This document shows positions 34,047 through 44,023 of a stretch of DNA of 64,000 bases, in pieces. Position numbers and translations under genes: made by a program. Positions within the stretch are counted from its first letter, which is position 1. Every line of letters starts with the position of its first letter. This stretch comes from Bubalus kerabau (Eukaryota; Chordata; Mammalia; Artiodactyla; Bovidae): NCBI RefSeq assembly GCF_029407905.1, contig NC_073634.1, forward strand, positions 23,139,501 to 23,203,500. Reading direction: 5' to 3'. A model generated the notes under the pieces. It searched no databases and was not told the origin of the DNA. It saw only the letters and a list, made by a program, of their open reading frames with translations.

Positions 34047-34297
34047 GGACTTCCCTGGTGGTCCAGTGGCTAAGAATCCACAGGGGACACAGGTTTGGTC
34101 CCTGGTCCAGGAACTGAGATCCCACACGCCATGGGGCAACTAAGCCCATGCTCTGCAACTAGAGAGCTGGCACACCGCAGCTGCGGAGCCCTTGCACCAC
34201 AACAAAAGATCCCACGTGCCGCAACTAAGACCCTACGTGTTGCAACTAGGATTGACCCAGCCAACTAAATAAATACAGAAACAAATCAATATTTAAA
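34047..34297 (+). mobile_element. CHR-type SINE, forward, inserted in the LTR-like segment
   Basis: Head 'gacttccctggtggtccagtgg', box-B-like 'ggtttggtccc', repeated 'gcaactaagaccc' units and an A-rich tail with 'aaataaataca'. Flanks aaaaccagttgtctg and aaaaccaagtagtctg form an imperfect target-site duplication. Confidence 0.92.
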
Positions 34298-34459
34298 AAA
34301 CCAAGTAGTCTGAACATCAGAAAATTACTGTTAAAAAGAAAAAATAGGCATCTCGGATTAATGAATTTAGCACTTTTCTATGTATGGGAGGATGCAAGGG
34401 TCCGGGCTCATTGAAATCACTCCTTTACAGGCACCTTAACTATCTAAGGCCAGTACCTT

Positions 34460-34497
34460 GTTTTTGTTTTTTTTTGTTTTTTTTGTTTTTTTTTTTT
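34460..34497 (+). repeat. T-rich (G/T) low-complexity tract
   Basis: Runs of T punctuated by single G, inside the LTR-like segment; may represent expansion of a polymorphic T tract. Confidence 0.9.
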
Positions 34498-34625
34498 CCC
34501 ATCCAGGATCCCCTCAGAATGCACAGTCGGGGCAGCTGCAATGGCTGATGACTTGATGGCCACAACATCCTTTGTTTACTGATGCGGCATGGGACATTCT
34601 TTGTCCACAACTATTTATAAGTATT

Positions 34626-35190
34626 TTCACAAATGTTACTTGTAATCACTTAGACTTTACACAAATTCATAGGTTTGGATTACCAGCATCACAATTAACA
34701 ATGAGAAAATGGATTCATTCAGGTAGAATGAAACTGGCCTGACTGTGCCCAGCTGATGATTGTGGACAGGAACCAATGACTTCTGGCTTGGTCCCTCATC
34801 TTTTGCCCACATCAGTCCGCCCGAAGAACAGCTTCTTCCTGAAGTCCACAGTGGCTTTCTGCTCTCAGTCTAAACTGACCCTCAAACTTACCATCTGCTC
34901 CTTCAATTCATGCTTTCATTTTCCTTTAAAATTCTGGCCAGAAACAAAATGAAACAAAACAAACACTCTTAGCCAGGAATTCCCTCTTCCAGGAAGTGCT
35001 CGCTGACTTAAATTTAGTTGATCCGCTCACCAAGTGCTCTACACGGATCCTCTGCCCTTGCCTACTGCTCTTGACAAATTTTTCTCACAACTTCCCTGTG
35101 GGGAGGGTACTATTATTACCTAGCTCATAGAGTTGAGATCCAATCCAGTCTGGCTTTAGAGACCCTCTTCTTAACTACTCCAGAGTTTCA
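34626..35190. other. Diverged noncoding, possible MIR and L2 traces
   Basis: 'gtggggagggtactattattacctagctc' near 35098-35130 looks like reverse MIR, and 'ccctcttccaggaagtgctcgctgactt' near 34981-35010 looks like forward L2. Neither can be bounded. Confidence 0.35.
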
Positions 35191-35509
35191 GCCTCCTTAC
35201 CCCTGACGGGTGAGCCACGAGATGGCAGCTCGGTAGCTCTGAACACTCATGCTGGGAAAAGGCCATTTCTGAGACAACCAGTACGTGAGTGAAGTAGCAG
35301 TGGCTGTTTTCCAGAGCTCCTTGAAGTTCTCTTCAAAGTCAGTAAGTAGCTGCAGTTATTCATGAGGACAGGTATAATGTGCGATTTGGCTAAGTTCTAA
35401 AGAAAACAGGTGATCTGCATGGCTAGCTTGAAAACTGGTGGACTGTGTTGCATTTGGTCAGTTGAAAACTATAGCCACGAGACCATCCCTCCATATAGAA
35501 GGCACCCAA
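35191..35509. other. Unique noncoding sequence
   Basis: Nothing recognised. Confidence 0.45.
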
Positions 35510-35945
35510 TGAGTATGTACTTATTGAGTAAACTTGTCAAATGTTTATTGAGCACTATCTAAGTGCTAAACTCAATACCAAGGAACATGGATACAGTGGT
35601 GAACAAGACACAAAATCTCTGGCCTCCTGAAACTTACATCCTATTAGAGGTAACCAACTAAAAATAAAATATTTAATACTGTATCTAGTAGTAATACCTT
35701 CTATTCTTCATAAAGATAAAACATGATGAGGAGATAAAGATTAAAAGTGGTGGGTATATTGTGAAGACTGTTTCTGACAGGATGTGGATGGAAGTAGCTC
35801 CAAGGAGATGATTTGAGTAAAATTCTGAAGGATAAGAAGGAGCTAGCAATGCACAGATCTTGGGGGAAAAACATTCCCCCAGAAATATTCTGAGCAGAAA
35901 GGAACTGGGCTTGTTTGTTAAACAGCAAGAAGGCCCTCGATTGTT
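35510..35945 (-). mobile_element. L2 LINE 3' region, reverse
   Basis: Forward text 'atgtttattgagcactatctaagtgc', 'acagtggtgaacaagacac', 'ctggcctcctgaaacttacatcc', 'gaaggataagaaggagctagcaatgcacagatcttgggggaaaaacattcc' is the reverse complement of the L2 3' 430 bp in the right order. Confidence 0.87.
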
Positions 35946-36647
35946 TAAGTGTCCTTAAACTAGTTTACTTTCTCATTTTCCTTACCTACATGCAACCCAG
36001 ATAATAGTAGACCCTGTGGCCTCTCTCTCTTAAAACTGGCTTATCACAATTTTCTTAGGGTATGTAACAATTGATATGATTTGAGTAGTAAAGTTTGAAT
36101 GTTTTATTACTTTTATCACCTAAAATTTTCCATGGAGAATAGGAACTGTTAATAATTTTATGTGGACTAGTAAATTTTCTATTGTTAATTAATAAAAATG
36201 ATTTTTTTAAAAAATTGGCTTAATACATCCCTCTCCCTCCACCACCACCACCACGATCCTGTGCCTAGAAAATGCTCAAATGTTCTCGTTCAAAGATTTT
36301 CTGACTCCTGAGGGTTCTGTCCTCGTGCCTTTTCTGCATCTCAAGCCCCTGATCCCATAGGTACACATTTGACTCTTGAGGCATTGCCCAAGGTAGGATA
36401 GCCAGGACTTTTCATAAGAACTGCAGAACACCCACCCTGTCCTAGGAATTGTGTACACAGCAGATGGGGGAATGAGGAGAGACCCAGAGGGGCACGGACA
36501 ACTTGTACAGAGAGGCAGGGTCCATTCAGATGGGAGAGTCCCAGGAGTGTCTCAGCTGTTTCTCAGGCTGGTCTCTAACTTCCGGGCCCTGTCTCCTTTT
36601 CTTTCATTTCTTTTCTTTTTATCCTTTCTGTTTTTTGAAAAGCAGTG
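35946..36647. other. Unique noncoding sequence
   Basis: A (CCA)n stretch occurs near 36238-36255. No gene recognised; frames at 36276-36753 lack domains. Confidence 0.45.
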
Positions 36648-36873
36648 CCTATTTTTAAAAAATAATTTATTGTTATTTATTTATTTGGCTGTGTCTGGTT
36701 TCAGTTGTGGCACATGGGATCTTTGGTATTCGTGTGGCCTGTGGCATCTTTAGTTGTGGGATTGAACTCTAAGTTGTGGCATGCAGGATCTAGTTCCCTG
36801 ACAAGGAATTGAACCCTGGGCCCCCTGCATTGGGAACACAGAGCCTTAGCCACTGGACCACCAGGGAAGTCCC
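36648..36873 (-). mobile_element. CHR-type SINE, reverse
   Basis: Starts with the reverse A-tail (taatttattgttatttatttatttgg) and ends with the reverse head 'cactggaccaccagggaagtcc'. The box-B region reads 'ggaattgaacc'. A C/T-rich stretch follows to about 36902. Confidence 0.93.
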
Positions 36874-37089
36874 TCCCTTCCTTTCTTTCTCCTTCTCCTT
36901 CTGATAGTAACACAACAATTTCTCCTTTTAAACTTCTGTCCCCATCCCCTTTTCTGTCATTGTAAGAGGTCAACCACCCCAGGAATAACTTTCAAAGTAT
37001 TTTCTTGAACCAAACACAAGTGGTCTCTTTGAGCATAATTCTGGAGCTAGGTTTGAGAAAAAAATTATTGTTCACATTTCTATATTTAA

Positions 37090-37205
37090 GTGGCAAGTAA
37101 CTATATTAAACTCTTTGGGTTATTGGAAGGATTGCCTGGGATAATGCATGCACAAGCTTTAGCAGCATTACTGGCATAAAGTAGACAGTCAATAAGCAGA
37201 GGCAA
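37090..37205 (+). mobile_element. MIR SINE 3' fragment, forward
   Basis: 'ggttattggaaggattgcctgggataatgcatgcacaag' and 'actggcataaagtagacagtcaataagcag' are the MIR 3' half. Confidence 0.6.
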
Positions 37206-38035
37206 CAGTTAGTGTGCTTGTCATGGTAGAGGTGGTGACGATGGTGAACTCACTACTTGTTTGGGGCCAGGTGACTTTGGGGCTTAACTTAGAGAGGTTA
37301 GAGAGGTGAAGGACCAGGAAAACTCTTGCCACAAAGAAATCACTGTCAGAGGAGGAAAAGAGAATATTGAGGTTACACAAGGAGGTAAGAAATAGACAAA
37401 AAACAAAATAGAACCTGCACAGATTTTGAAGTAGAGAAAAGCAAAGCAAAGGAAATGGAGAAGAAAGGTGATGGATGCAATTAAAATGTATATAAGCTTT
37501 ATGAGAACTTGGGTCTAAGTCAAAACTGGTGGGTGATGCTTAGGGCCTCTTCTGCATTCTTGACACAGATTTGATGAATGCAATGGGAAAAGCACAAAGT
37601 GAGTTTTGGTTAAAGATCACGGTGTGTAGATATTTACTCTCCCCCTTCTCTTCCCTCCAAATCTCAAAAAGAATAAAAGATGGAGACAATATTTTAGTTG
37701 CCAGTAAAATAAGGATATGACTGCAGTTTTAAACCACAAACTATGTAGCAAACATGCTAAATGCTGTGAAATCTAGACCAAAAATGGGGAAGAACAGAGA
37801 GCTGACAACATATTCTCAGACGCTCGGCAAGACGGACATTTCATCAGGAGCAAGTGAGACCACAGTGAAAGGCCCGTCCAAGGATTCTTCACGTGATATG
37901 AGGTGTGGGCGCACAGCGAGCCACAGCAGAAATGTTCCCATAGAGACCCAGTATGATACCATAGAACATGGCAGCTTGAAATCAAGGGGAAAGCAGGCGC
38001 ACACAGAATCTTTATCTCCTGTCTATTCTCCTAGT
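37206..38035. other. Unique noncoding sequence
   Basis: No repeat recognised. Frames at 37754-38056 (forward) and 37773-38004 (reverse) have no domain. Confidence 0.45.
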
Positions 38036-38242
38036 TGTGTGTATGTGTGTGCTTAGTCACTCAGTGATGTCCGACTCTGCAACCCCACGGATTGTAGCCT
38101 GCCAGGCTCCTCTGTCCATGGGCATTCTCCAGGCAAGAATACAGAAGTGGGTTTCCCTGTTCTCCTCCAGGGGATCTTCCCAACCCAGGGATTGAACCTA
38201 GGTCTCCCACACTGCAGGCAGATTCTTTACCATCTGAGCCAT
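38036..38242 (-). mobile_element. Bov-tA SINE, reverse
   Basis: From the (tg)n-containing 'gtgtgtgcttagtcactcag' end to 'gattctttaccatctgagcca'. Typical length and good conservation. Confidence 0.94.
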
Positions 38243-38734
38243 AGAGATGATCAAAGGTGAGTCAAGATGAATAGAGTGGAGAAAACAGCATTTTCCAAAT
38301 ACCAACTTCTTACACGCATAAGGCTAAGTGATGATACATAGTCACAGGCTAAGAAAAACAATGGATTTGGTGAGGAGCTCTGAGGCAGTACTCTTGAGCT
38401 TACTAACGTCTTCCACTACTATCCTTCCTCCACAGACTATCTTTCAGCTGATATACGAGATGAATAGTGATCAGAAGGGACCCTAGCCATAGATCTGCTT
38501 TGAAATGAGAGGGAAAATAAAGAAGAAAGGAAAGTAAGACAAAGAAATATAAATAAGAAAAATAAGACAAAAAAATAAAAATAAATAAGAACTAGGGAAA
38601 ATTTCCAAGTAAACAAAGGAAGAGTTCAGACAAAAAATTCTCCGTACTTGCAAAGAAATAATAGGATGTACATGTAAATGAAAAATATTACAGAGAGGAA
38701 AGCTATACTATACACAACAAAATTGATAATAAAT
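38243..38734. other. A-rich noncoding sequence
   Basis: An AAATA/AAGAA-rich tract lies at about 38510-38595. It could be the decayed upstream part of the L1 that follows, but I cannot show it. Confidence 0.4.
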
Positions 38735-39026
38735 CTTACCTGTGCATATATACAATGAAATATTACTCAGCCATAAAAAGAAATGAATGTGAATCATTGA
38801 ACTGAGGTGTATGAACCTACAGCCTGTTACACAGAGTGAAGTTAGTCAGAAAGGGAAAAACAAATATATATTAATGGATATATATGGAATCTAGAAAAAT
38901 GGTACTGAGGAACCTATTTGTGAGGCAGTAATAGAGATGCAGATATAGAAAATGGACACGTGGACACAGCAGGGGAAGGAGTGGGTGGGATGAATTGAGA
39001 GAATAGCTTTGACATATATACCCTAT

Positions 39027-39303
39027 CTGGAGAAGGCAATGGCACCCCACTCCAGTACCGTTGCCTGGTGAATCCAGACAACAGTACTGGAGGAGCCTGG
39101 TAGGCTGCAGTCCATGGGGTCGCTGAGGGTCGGACACGACTGAACGACTTCACTTTCACTTTTCACTTTCATGCATTGGAGAAGGAAATGGCAACCCACT
39201 CCAGTGTTCTTGCCTGGAGGATCCCAGGGACGGCAGAGCCTGGTGGGCTGCCGTCTATGGGATCGCACAGAGTCGGACAGGACTGAAGTGACTTAGCAGC
39301 AGC
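39027..39303 (+). mobile_element. BOV-A2 dimeric SINE, forward, inserted in L1
   Basis: Two Bov-A units with the 'cactttcacttttcactttcatgcattgg' joiner and the 'cttagcagcagc' end. An exact 11-bp target-site duplication atataccctat lies at 39016-39026 and 39304-39314, and falls inside the L1 text. Confidence 0.98.
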
Positions 39304-39447
39304 ATATACCCTATCATGTGTAAAATAGGTAACTAGTAGGAAGCTGCTACATAACACAGGGAGCCCAGTCCGGTGCTCTGTGATGACCTAGAGAAGTGGA
39401 ATGGTGGTGGGGGTGGTGCACAGGTGGGAGTCTCAAGAGGGAGAGGA

Positions 39448-39489
39448 TATATTAATATATATATATATGTATATGTCTATATATATACT
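39448..39489 (+). repeat. (AT)n-rich low-complexity tract
   Basis: Alternating A/T with occasional G or C, within the L1 3' untranslated region where a TA-rich stretch is normal. Confidence 0.85.
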
Positions 39490-39589
39490 ATGGCTAATTT
39501 GTGGTTTTGTATGGCAGAAAACAACACACATTGTAAAGCAATTATCCTCCAATTCAAAACAAAAAATAAGCCTACCCTAAAATAGGACT

Positions 39590-39770
39590 TTTGTTCATTT
39601 GTTCAACACATAATTACTGAATACCCTATACATGTCAGGATTGCTATAAATGCTAGATTTTAGCAGTATTTAAGGTTGGCAACATCTCTGCCCTCTTGGA
39701 GCTTACAATCTAAGAATGGGGATAAAGAAAAGAAAATACATAGAGTAAATGTATGTAGTTCTATTTAAAA
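39590..39770 (-). mobile_element. L2 3'-end fragment, reverse
   Basis: 'tttgttcaacacataattactgaatacc', 'catctctgccctcttggagcttacaatctaag' is reverse L2 3' end. Confidence 0.78.
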
Positions 39771-39811
39771 AAGTAAAATAGGGCTGTATAATAGAGCATG
39801 AAAAGATAGGG

Positions 39812-40600
39812 CCTTGAAGCGTGTGCGCCACAGCTAGAGAGTAGCCCCTGCTCCCCACAACTAGAGAAAAGCCCTCGTGCAGTAAACTAAGATCATGGCA
39901 TCCGGTCCCATCACTTCATGGCAAATAGATGGGGCAACAATGGAAACAATGACAGATTTTATTTTGGGGGGCTCTAAAATCACTGTAGATGGTGACTGCA
40001 GCCATGAAATTAAAAGACACTTGCTCCTTGGAAGAAAAGCTACGATCAACCTAGACAGCATATTAAAAAGCAGAAACATTACTTTGCCAACAAAGGTCCA
40101 TCTAGTCAAAGCTATGATTTTTCCAGTAGTCATGTATGGATGTGAGAGTTGGACTATAAAGAAAGCTGAGTGCCAAAGAATTGATGCTTTTGAACTGTGG
40201 TGTTGGACAAGACCCTGGAGTGTTCCTTGGACTGCAAGGAGATCCAACCAGTCAATCCTAAAGGAAATCAGTCCTGAATATTCATTGGAAGGGCTGATGC
40301 TGAAGCTGAAACTCCAATACTTTGGCCACCTGATGTGAAGAAATGACTCCCTAGAAAAGACCTTGATGCTGGGAAAGATTGAAGGTGGGAGGAGAAGGGG
40401 ATGACAGAGGATGAGATGGTAGGATGACATCACTGACTCGATGGACATGAGTTTGAGTAGGCTCCGGGAGTTGGTGATGGACAGGGAGGCCTGGCATGCT
40501 GTAGTCCACGGGGTTGCAAAGAGTTGGACATGACTGAGCAACTGAATAACGAACTGAATAACAAAGACCCAGTGCAGCCAAAAATCAGAAAAATAAAATA
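39812..40600 (+). mobile_element. CHR-type SINE 3' half, forward, split by BovB
   Basis: Left piece 'gtgtgcgccacagctagagagtagcccctgctccccacaactagagaaaagccc' and right piece 'caaagacccagtgcagcc' with an A-rich 'aaataaaataaaataaat' tail are consecutive parts of a CHR SINE. They are separated by about 675 bp of BovB. 5'-truncated at about 39812. Confidence 0.87.
39886..40560 (+). mobile_element. BovB LINE 3' part, forward, inserted in a CHR SINE
   Basis: Covers BovB from the MASGPITSW segment to the 3' terminus (gactgagcaactgaataac). The open frame 39895-40338 (147 codons) is intact until a TGA at 40336-40338, where the other copies read CGA, a likely CpG decay. No catalytic RT residues remain. 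A 226-codon frame on the opposite strand here is a shadow. Confidence 0.93.
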
Positions 40601-40809
40601 AAATAAATAGTTGTTATTTCATGGTACAGTTTTTGTATAATTTTTACATTGTGTTTTGTAGTTTTCTGTATTACTTGAATTTATTGTAGTGGATATATAT
40701 CAGCTTTATAAAAATCATTTGAATCATTCTTAAAAAAATAAAAACATAGCAGTGGTAAGGAAGTGCTCAAAAGAGGATGAAGCCATGTTGAAAAGATAAA
40801 TGAGTAATA

Positions 40810-41035
40810 TGGGATCCTGGATTGGTTCCTGGACATTAGTGGGAAAACTGTTGAAATTTGAATAAGGTCTGCACAGTAGTATTCAGTGCTATATCAAGGT
40901 CATTATGCTGTTTGATTATTGTGATGTTTATGTAAAATGCTACAATAGGGGAAGTTGAGTAAAAGACAAAGGGAATTTTATGAGTTGTTTATGCAATTAA
41001 ATCTAAAATTATTTCAAAATATAGTTAGAAAAGAG
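40810..41035 (+). mobile_element. L1M-type 3' untranslated fragment, forward
   Basis: 'gggatcctggattggttcctggacattagtgggaaaactg', 'gctacaataggggaagttgagtaaaag' and 'attaaatctaaaattatttcaaaat' match the 3' end of older mammalian L1 in order. Confidence 0.78.
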
Positions 41036-41300
41036 CATGGCATGGTATTAAATCATATAACTAAAAAGTTGAATTTTGACCTTTCTTTGAACTGCAAAAT
41101 TTGTGGAATAATGGGGGAACATGAAAAAATGACCAATAACAAATGCATATAGTTAATGAAAATTGGTATTAGGTTATGCTGATTCTACTTTGTAGTTTTA
41201 GAGTTCCAGGATATTCTGGAAAGGAAATTTGTTGATGTAAATGTTTAATGTCTAAAATGTGTTATCACCGTTGTTATAAATATACTGATTATGTTTGGTC

Positions 41301-41316
41301 TCTGAGGACCACATCA
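41301..41316 (+). repeat. Target-site duplication, left copy, of BovB copy 2
   Basis: tctgaggaccacatca, repeated exactly at 44006-44021. Confidence 0.97.
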
Positions 41317-41454
41317 GTTGAGTTCAGTCACTCAGTCGTGGCCGACTCTTTGCAACCCCATGAATTGCAGCACGCCAGGCCTCCCTGTCCATCACCAACT
41401 CCCGGAGTTCACTCAAACTCACGTCCATCGACTCGGTGATGCCATCCAGCCATC

Positions 41455-41937
41455 TCATCCTCTGTCGTCCCTTCTCCTCCTGCCCCCAATCCCTCCCAGC
41501 ATCAGAGTCTTTTCCAATGAGTCAACTCTTCGCATGAGGTGGCCAAAGTACTGGAGTTTCAGCTTTAACATCATTCCTTCCAAAGAACACCCAGGACTGA
41601 TCTCCTTCGGGATGGACTGGTTGGATCTCCTTGCAGTCCAAGGGACTCTCAAAAGTCTTCTCCAACACCACAGTTCAAAAGCATCAATTCTTCGGCACTC
41701 AGCTTTCTTCACAGTCCAACTCTCACATCCATACATGACTACTGCAAAAACCATAGCCTTGACTAGACGGATCTTTGTTGGCAAAGTAATGTCTTTGCTT
41801 TTGAATATGCTATCTAGGTTGGTCATAACTTTCCTTCCAAGGAGTAAACAGCTTTTAATTTCATGGCTGCAATCACCATATGCAGTGATTTTGGAGCCCC
41901 GAAAAATAAAGTCTGACACTGTTTCCAGTTTCCCCAT
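41455..41937 (-). pseudogene. BovB C-terminal region of copy 2, after the frameshift
   Basis: 160-codon frame continuing the same protein in another phase from [13 protein letters not shown] to the end, with [18 protein letters not shown] and [17 protein letters not shown]. It overlaps the main frame at 41873-41937, which marks the frameshift zone. The C-terminal [15 protein letters not shown] end is altered: the basic cluster reads RRRRDDRG and stops early, because one base is missing near 41470 relative to copy 1. Confidence 0.92.
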
Positions 41938-43891
41938 CTATTTCCCATGAAGTGATGGGACCAGATGCCATGATCTTCGTTTTCTGAATGTTGAGCTTTG
42001 AGCCAACTTTTTCACTCTCGTCTTTCATGTTCATCAAGAGGCTTTTTAGTTCCTCTTCACTTTCTGCCATAAGGGTGGTGTCATCTGCACATCTGAGGTT
42101 ATTGATATTTCTCCTGGCAGTCTTGATTCCAGCTTGTGCTTCTTCCAGTCCAGCGTTTCTCATGATGTACTCTGCACAGAAGTTAAATAAGCAGGGTGAC
42201 AATATACAGCCTTGATGTACTCCTTTTCCTATTTGGAACCAGTCTGTTGTTCCATGTCCAGTTCTAACTGTTGCTTCCTGACCTGCATACAGATTTCTCA
42301 AGAGGCAGGTCAGGTGGTCTGGTATTCCCATCTCTTTCAGAGTTTTCCACAGTTTATTGTGATCCACACAGTCAAAGGCTTTGGCATAGTCAATAAAGCA
42401 GAAGTAGATGCTTTTCTGGAACTCTCTTGCTTTTTCCATGATCCAGCGGATGTTGGCAATTTGATCTCTGGTTCCTCTGCCTTTTCTAAAACCAGCTTGA
42501 ACATCAGGAAGTTCATGGTTCACATATTGCTGAAGCCTGGCTTGGAGAATTTTGAACATTACTTTACCAGCATGTGAGATGAGTGCAATTGTGCGGTAGT
42601 TTGAGCATTCTTTGGCATTGCCTTTCTTTGGGATTGGAATGAAAAATGACCTTTTCCAGTCCTGTGGCCACTGCTGGGTTTTCCAGATTTGCTGGCATAT
42701 TGAGTGCAGCACTTTCACAGCATCATCTTTCAGGATTTGAAATAGCTCAACTGGAATTCCATCACCTCCACTAGCTTTGTTCGTAGTGATGCTTTCTAAG
42801 GCCCACTTGACTTCACATTCCAGGATGTCTGGCTCTAGGTCAGTGATCACACCATCGTGATTATCTGGGTCGTGAAGCTCTTTTTTGTACAGTTCTTCTG
42901 TGTATTCTTGCCATCTCTTCTTAATATCTTCTGCTTCTGTTAGGTCCATACCATTTCTGTCCTTTATCAAGCCCATCTTTGCATGAAATGTTCCCCTGGT
43001 ATCTCTAATTTTCTTGAAGAGATCTCCAGTCTTTCCCATTCTGTTGTTTTCCTCTATTTCTTTGCACTGATTACTGAGGAAGGCTTTCTTATCTCTTCTT
43101 GCTATTCTTTGGAACTCTGCTTTCAGATGCTTATATCTTTCCTTTTCTCCCTTGCTTTTTGCTTCCCTTCTTTTCACAGCTATTTGTAAGGCCTCCCCAG
43201 ACAGCCATTTTGCTTTTTGGCATTTCTTTTCCTTGGGGATGGTCTTGATCCCTGTCTCCTGTACAATGTCACGAACCTCTGTCCATAGTTCATCAGGCAC
43301 TCTATCTATCAGATCTAGTCCCTTAAATCTATTTCTCACTTCCACTGTATAATCATAAGGGATTTGATTTAGGTCATACCTGAATGGTCTAGTGGTTTTC
43401 CCTACGTTCTTCAATTTAAGTCTGAATTTGGTAATAAGGAGTTCATGATCTGAGCCACAGTCAGCTCCCGGTCTTGTTTTTGCTGACTGTATAGAGCTTC
43501 TCCATCTTTGGCTGCAAAGAACATAATCAATCTGATTTTGGTGTTGACCATCTGGTGATGTCCATGTGTAGAGTCTTCTCTTGTGTTGTTGGAAGAGGGT
43601 GTTTGCTATGACCAGTGCATTTTCTTGGCAAAAGTCTATTAGTCTTTGCCCTGCTTCATTCTGTATTCCAAGGCCAAATTTGCCTGTTCCTCCAGGTGTT
43701 TCTTGACTTTCTACTTTTGCATTCCAGTCCCCTATAATGAAAAGGATGTCTTTTTTGGGTGTTAGTTCTAAAAGGTCTTGTAGGTCTTCATAGAACAGTT
43801 CAACTTCAGCTTCTTCAGCATTACTAGTTGGGGCATAGACTTGGATTACTGTGATATTGAATGGTTTGCCTTGGAAATGAACAGAGATCAT
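41873..43891 (-). pseudogene. BovB endonuclease/reverse transcriptase, near-intact frame of copy 2
   Basis: 672 codons without a stop. Domains in order: APE-type endonuclease C-terminal two thirds (GDWNAKV at 54-60, SDH at 147-149, the metal/catalytic-type positions); linker (about 160-360); reverse transcriptase from about 370, with IPIPKKGN (418-425), FIDYAKAFD (499-507; catalytic D501), GVHQGCILSP (558-567), and the A/D/D box reading CADD at 601-604 instead of YADD. The two aspartates are kept; the tyrosine codon is TGT (changed base at about 42090). The frame is lost near 41927, where two bases are missing relative to copy 1, so the last residues of this frame are out of phase. The first methionine is internal: the endonuclease N terminus is truncated with the element. 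Expected activity of a full protein: nick the target and copy RNA from it. This copy should be inactive. Confidence 0.96.
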
Positions 43892-44005
43892 TCTGCCGTT
43901 TTTGAGATTGCATCCAAGTACTGCATTTCAGACTCTTCTGTTGACCATCATGGCTACTCCATTCTTCTAAAGGATTCCTGCCTGCAGTAGTAGATATAAT
44001 GGTCA

Positions 44006-44021
44006 TCTGAGGACCACATCA
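44006..44021 (+). repeat. Target-site duplication, right copy, of BovB copy 2
   Basis: Exact partner of 41301-41316. Confidence 0.97.
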
Positions 44022-44023
44022 AT

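Larger units (their letters stand above)
33850..34625 (+). mobile_element. Ruminant ERV LTR-like segment (copy A), split by CHR SINE
   Basis: Left part 'gacagcttctcagatagctctgagggattttccgaagaggtaaggg' and right part from 34298 ('aaaccaagtagtctgaacatcag', 'aatttagcacttttctatgtatgggaggatgcaag', 'ggatcccctcagaatgcacagtcggggc', 'cctttgtttactgatgc') read as one LTR-like repeat of the same family as 31375-31745. BTLTR1-like by recollection. Noncoding; no internal viral genes seen. Confidence 0.62.
38735..39580 (+). mobile_element. Ruminant-type L1 LINE 3' end, forward, split by BOV-A2
   Basis: 'aatgaaatattactcagccataaaaag', 'gtgaagttagtcagaaaggg', 'atatatggaatctagaaaaatggtactgagg', then after the SINE 'aactagtaggaagctgctacataacacagggagc', 'gctctgtgatgacctagag' and 'attgtaaagcaattatcctccaat'. 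This is the artiodactyl L1 3' untranslated end, 5'-truncated, with an A-rich tail near 39560-39572. Confidence 0.92.
41317..44005 (-). mobile_element. BovB LINE copy 2, reverse, 2.69 kb, bounded by a perfect 16-bp duplication
   Basis: Element 3' end at 41317 ('gttgagttcagtcactcagtcg' on the forward strand) and 5' truncation point at 44005, inside the endonuclease coding region. The exact 16-bp direct repeats fix both ends. Full-length BovB is about 3.2 kb, so roughly the first half-kilobase is missing. Close similarity to copy 1 and the clean duplication suggest a comparatively recent insertion for this window. BovB is the presumed enzyme source for Bov-tA and BOV-A2, whose 3' ends resemble its own. 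Confidence 0.98.

Noticed and set aside
31375..34625. A provirus with gag, pol or env genes between the two LTR-like segments
   Set aside because: The intervening sequence is unique DNA, BovB, a SINE fragment and MIRs; I see no retroviral coding text.
39861..40541. 226-codon reverse open frame
   Set aside because: Antisense shadow of the forward BovB fragment.
41318..41950. 210-codon forward open frame
   Set aside because: Antisense shadow of BovB copy 2.
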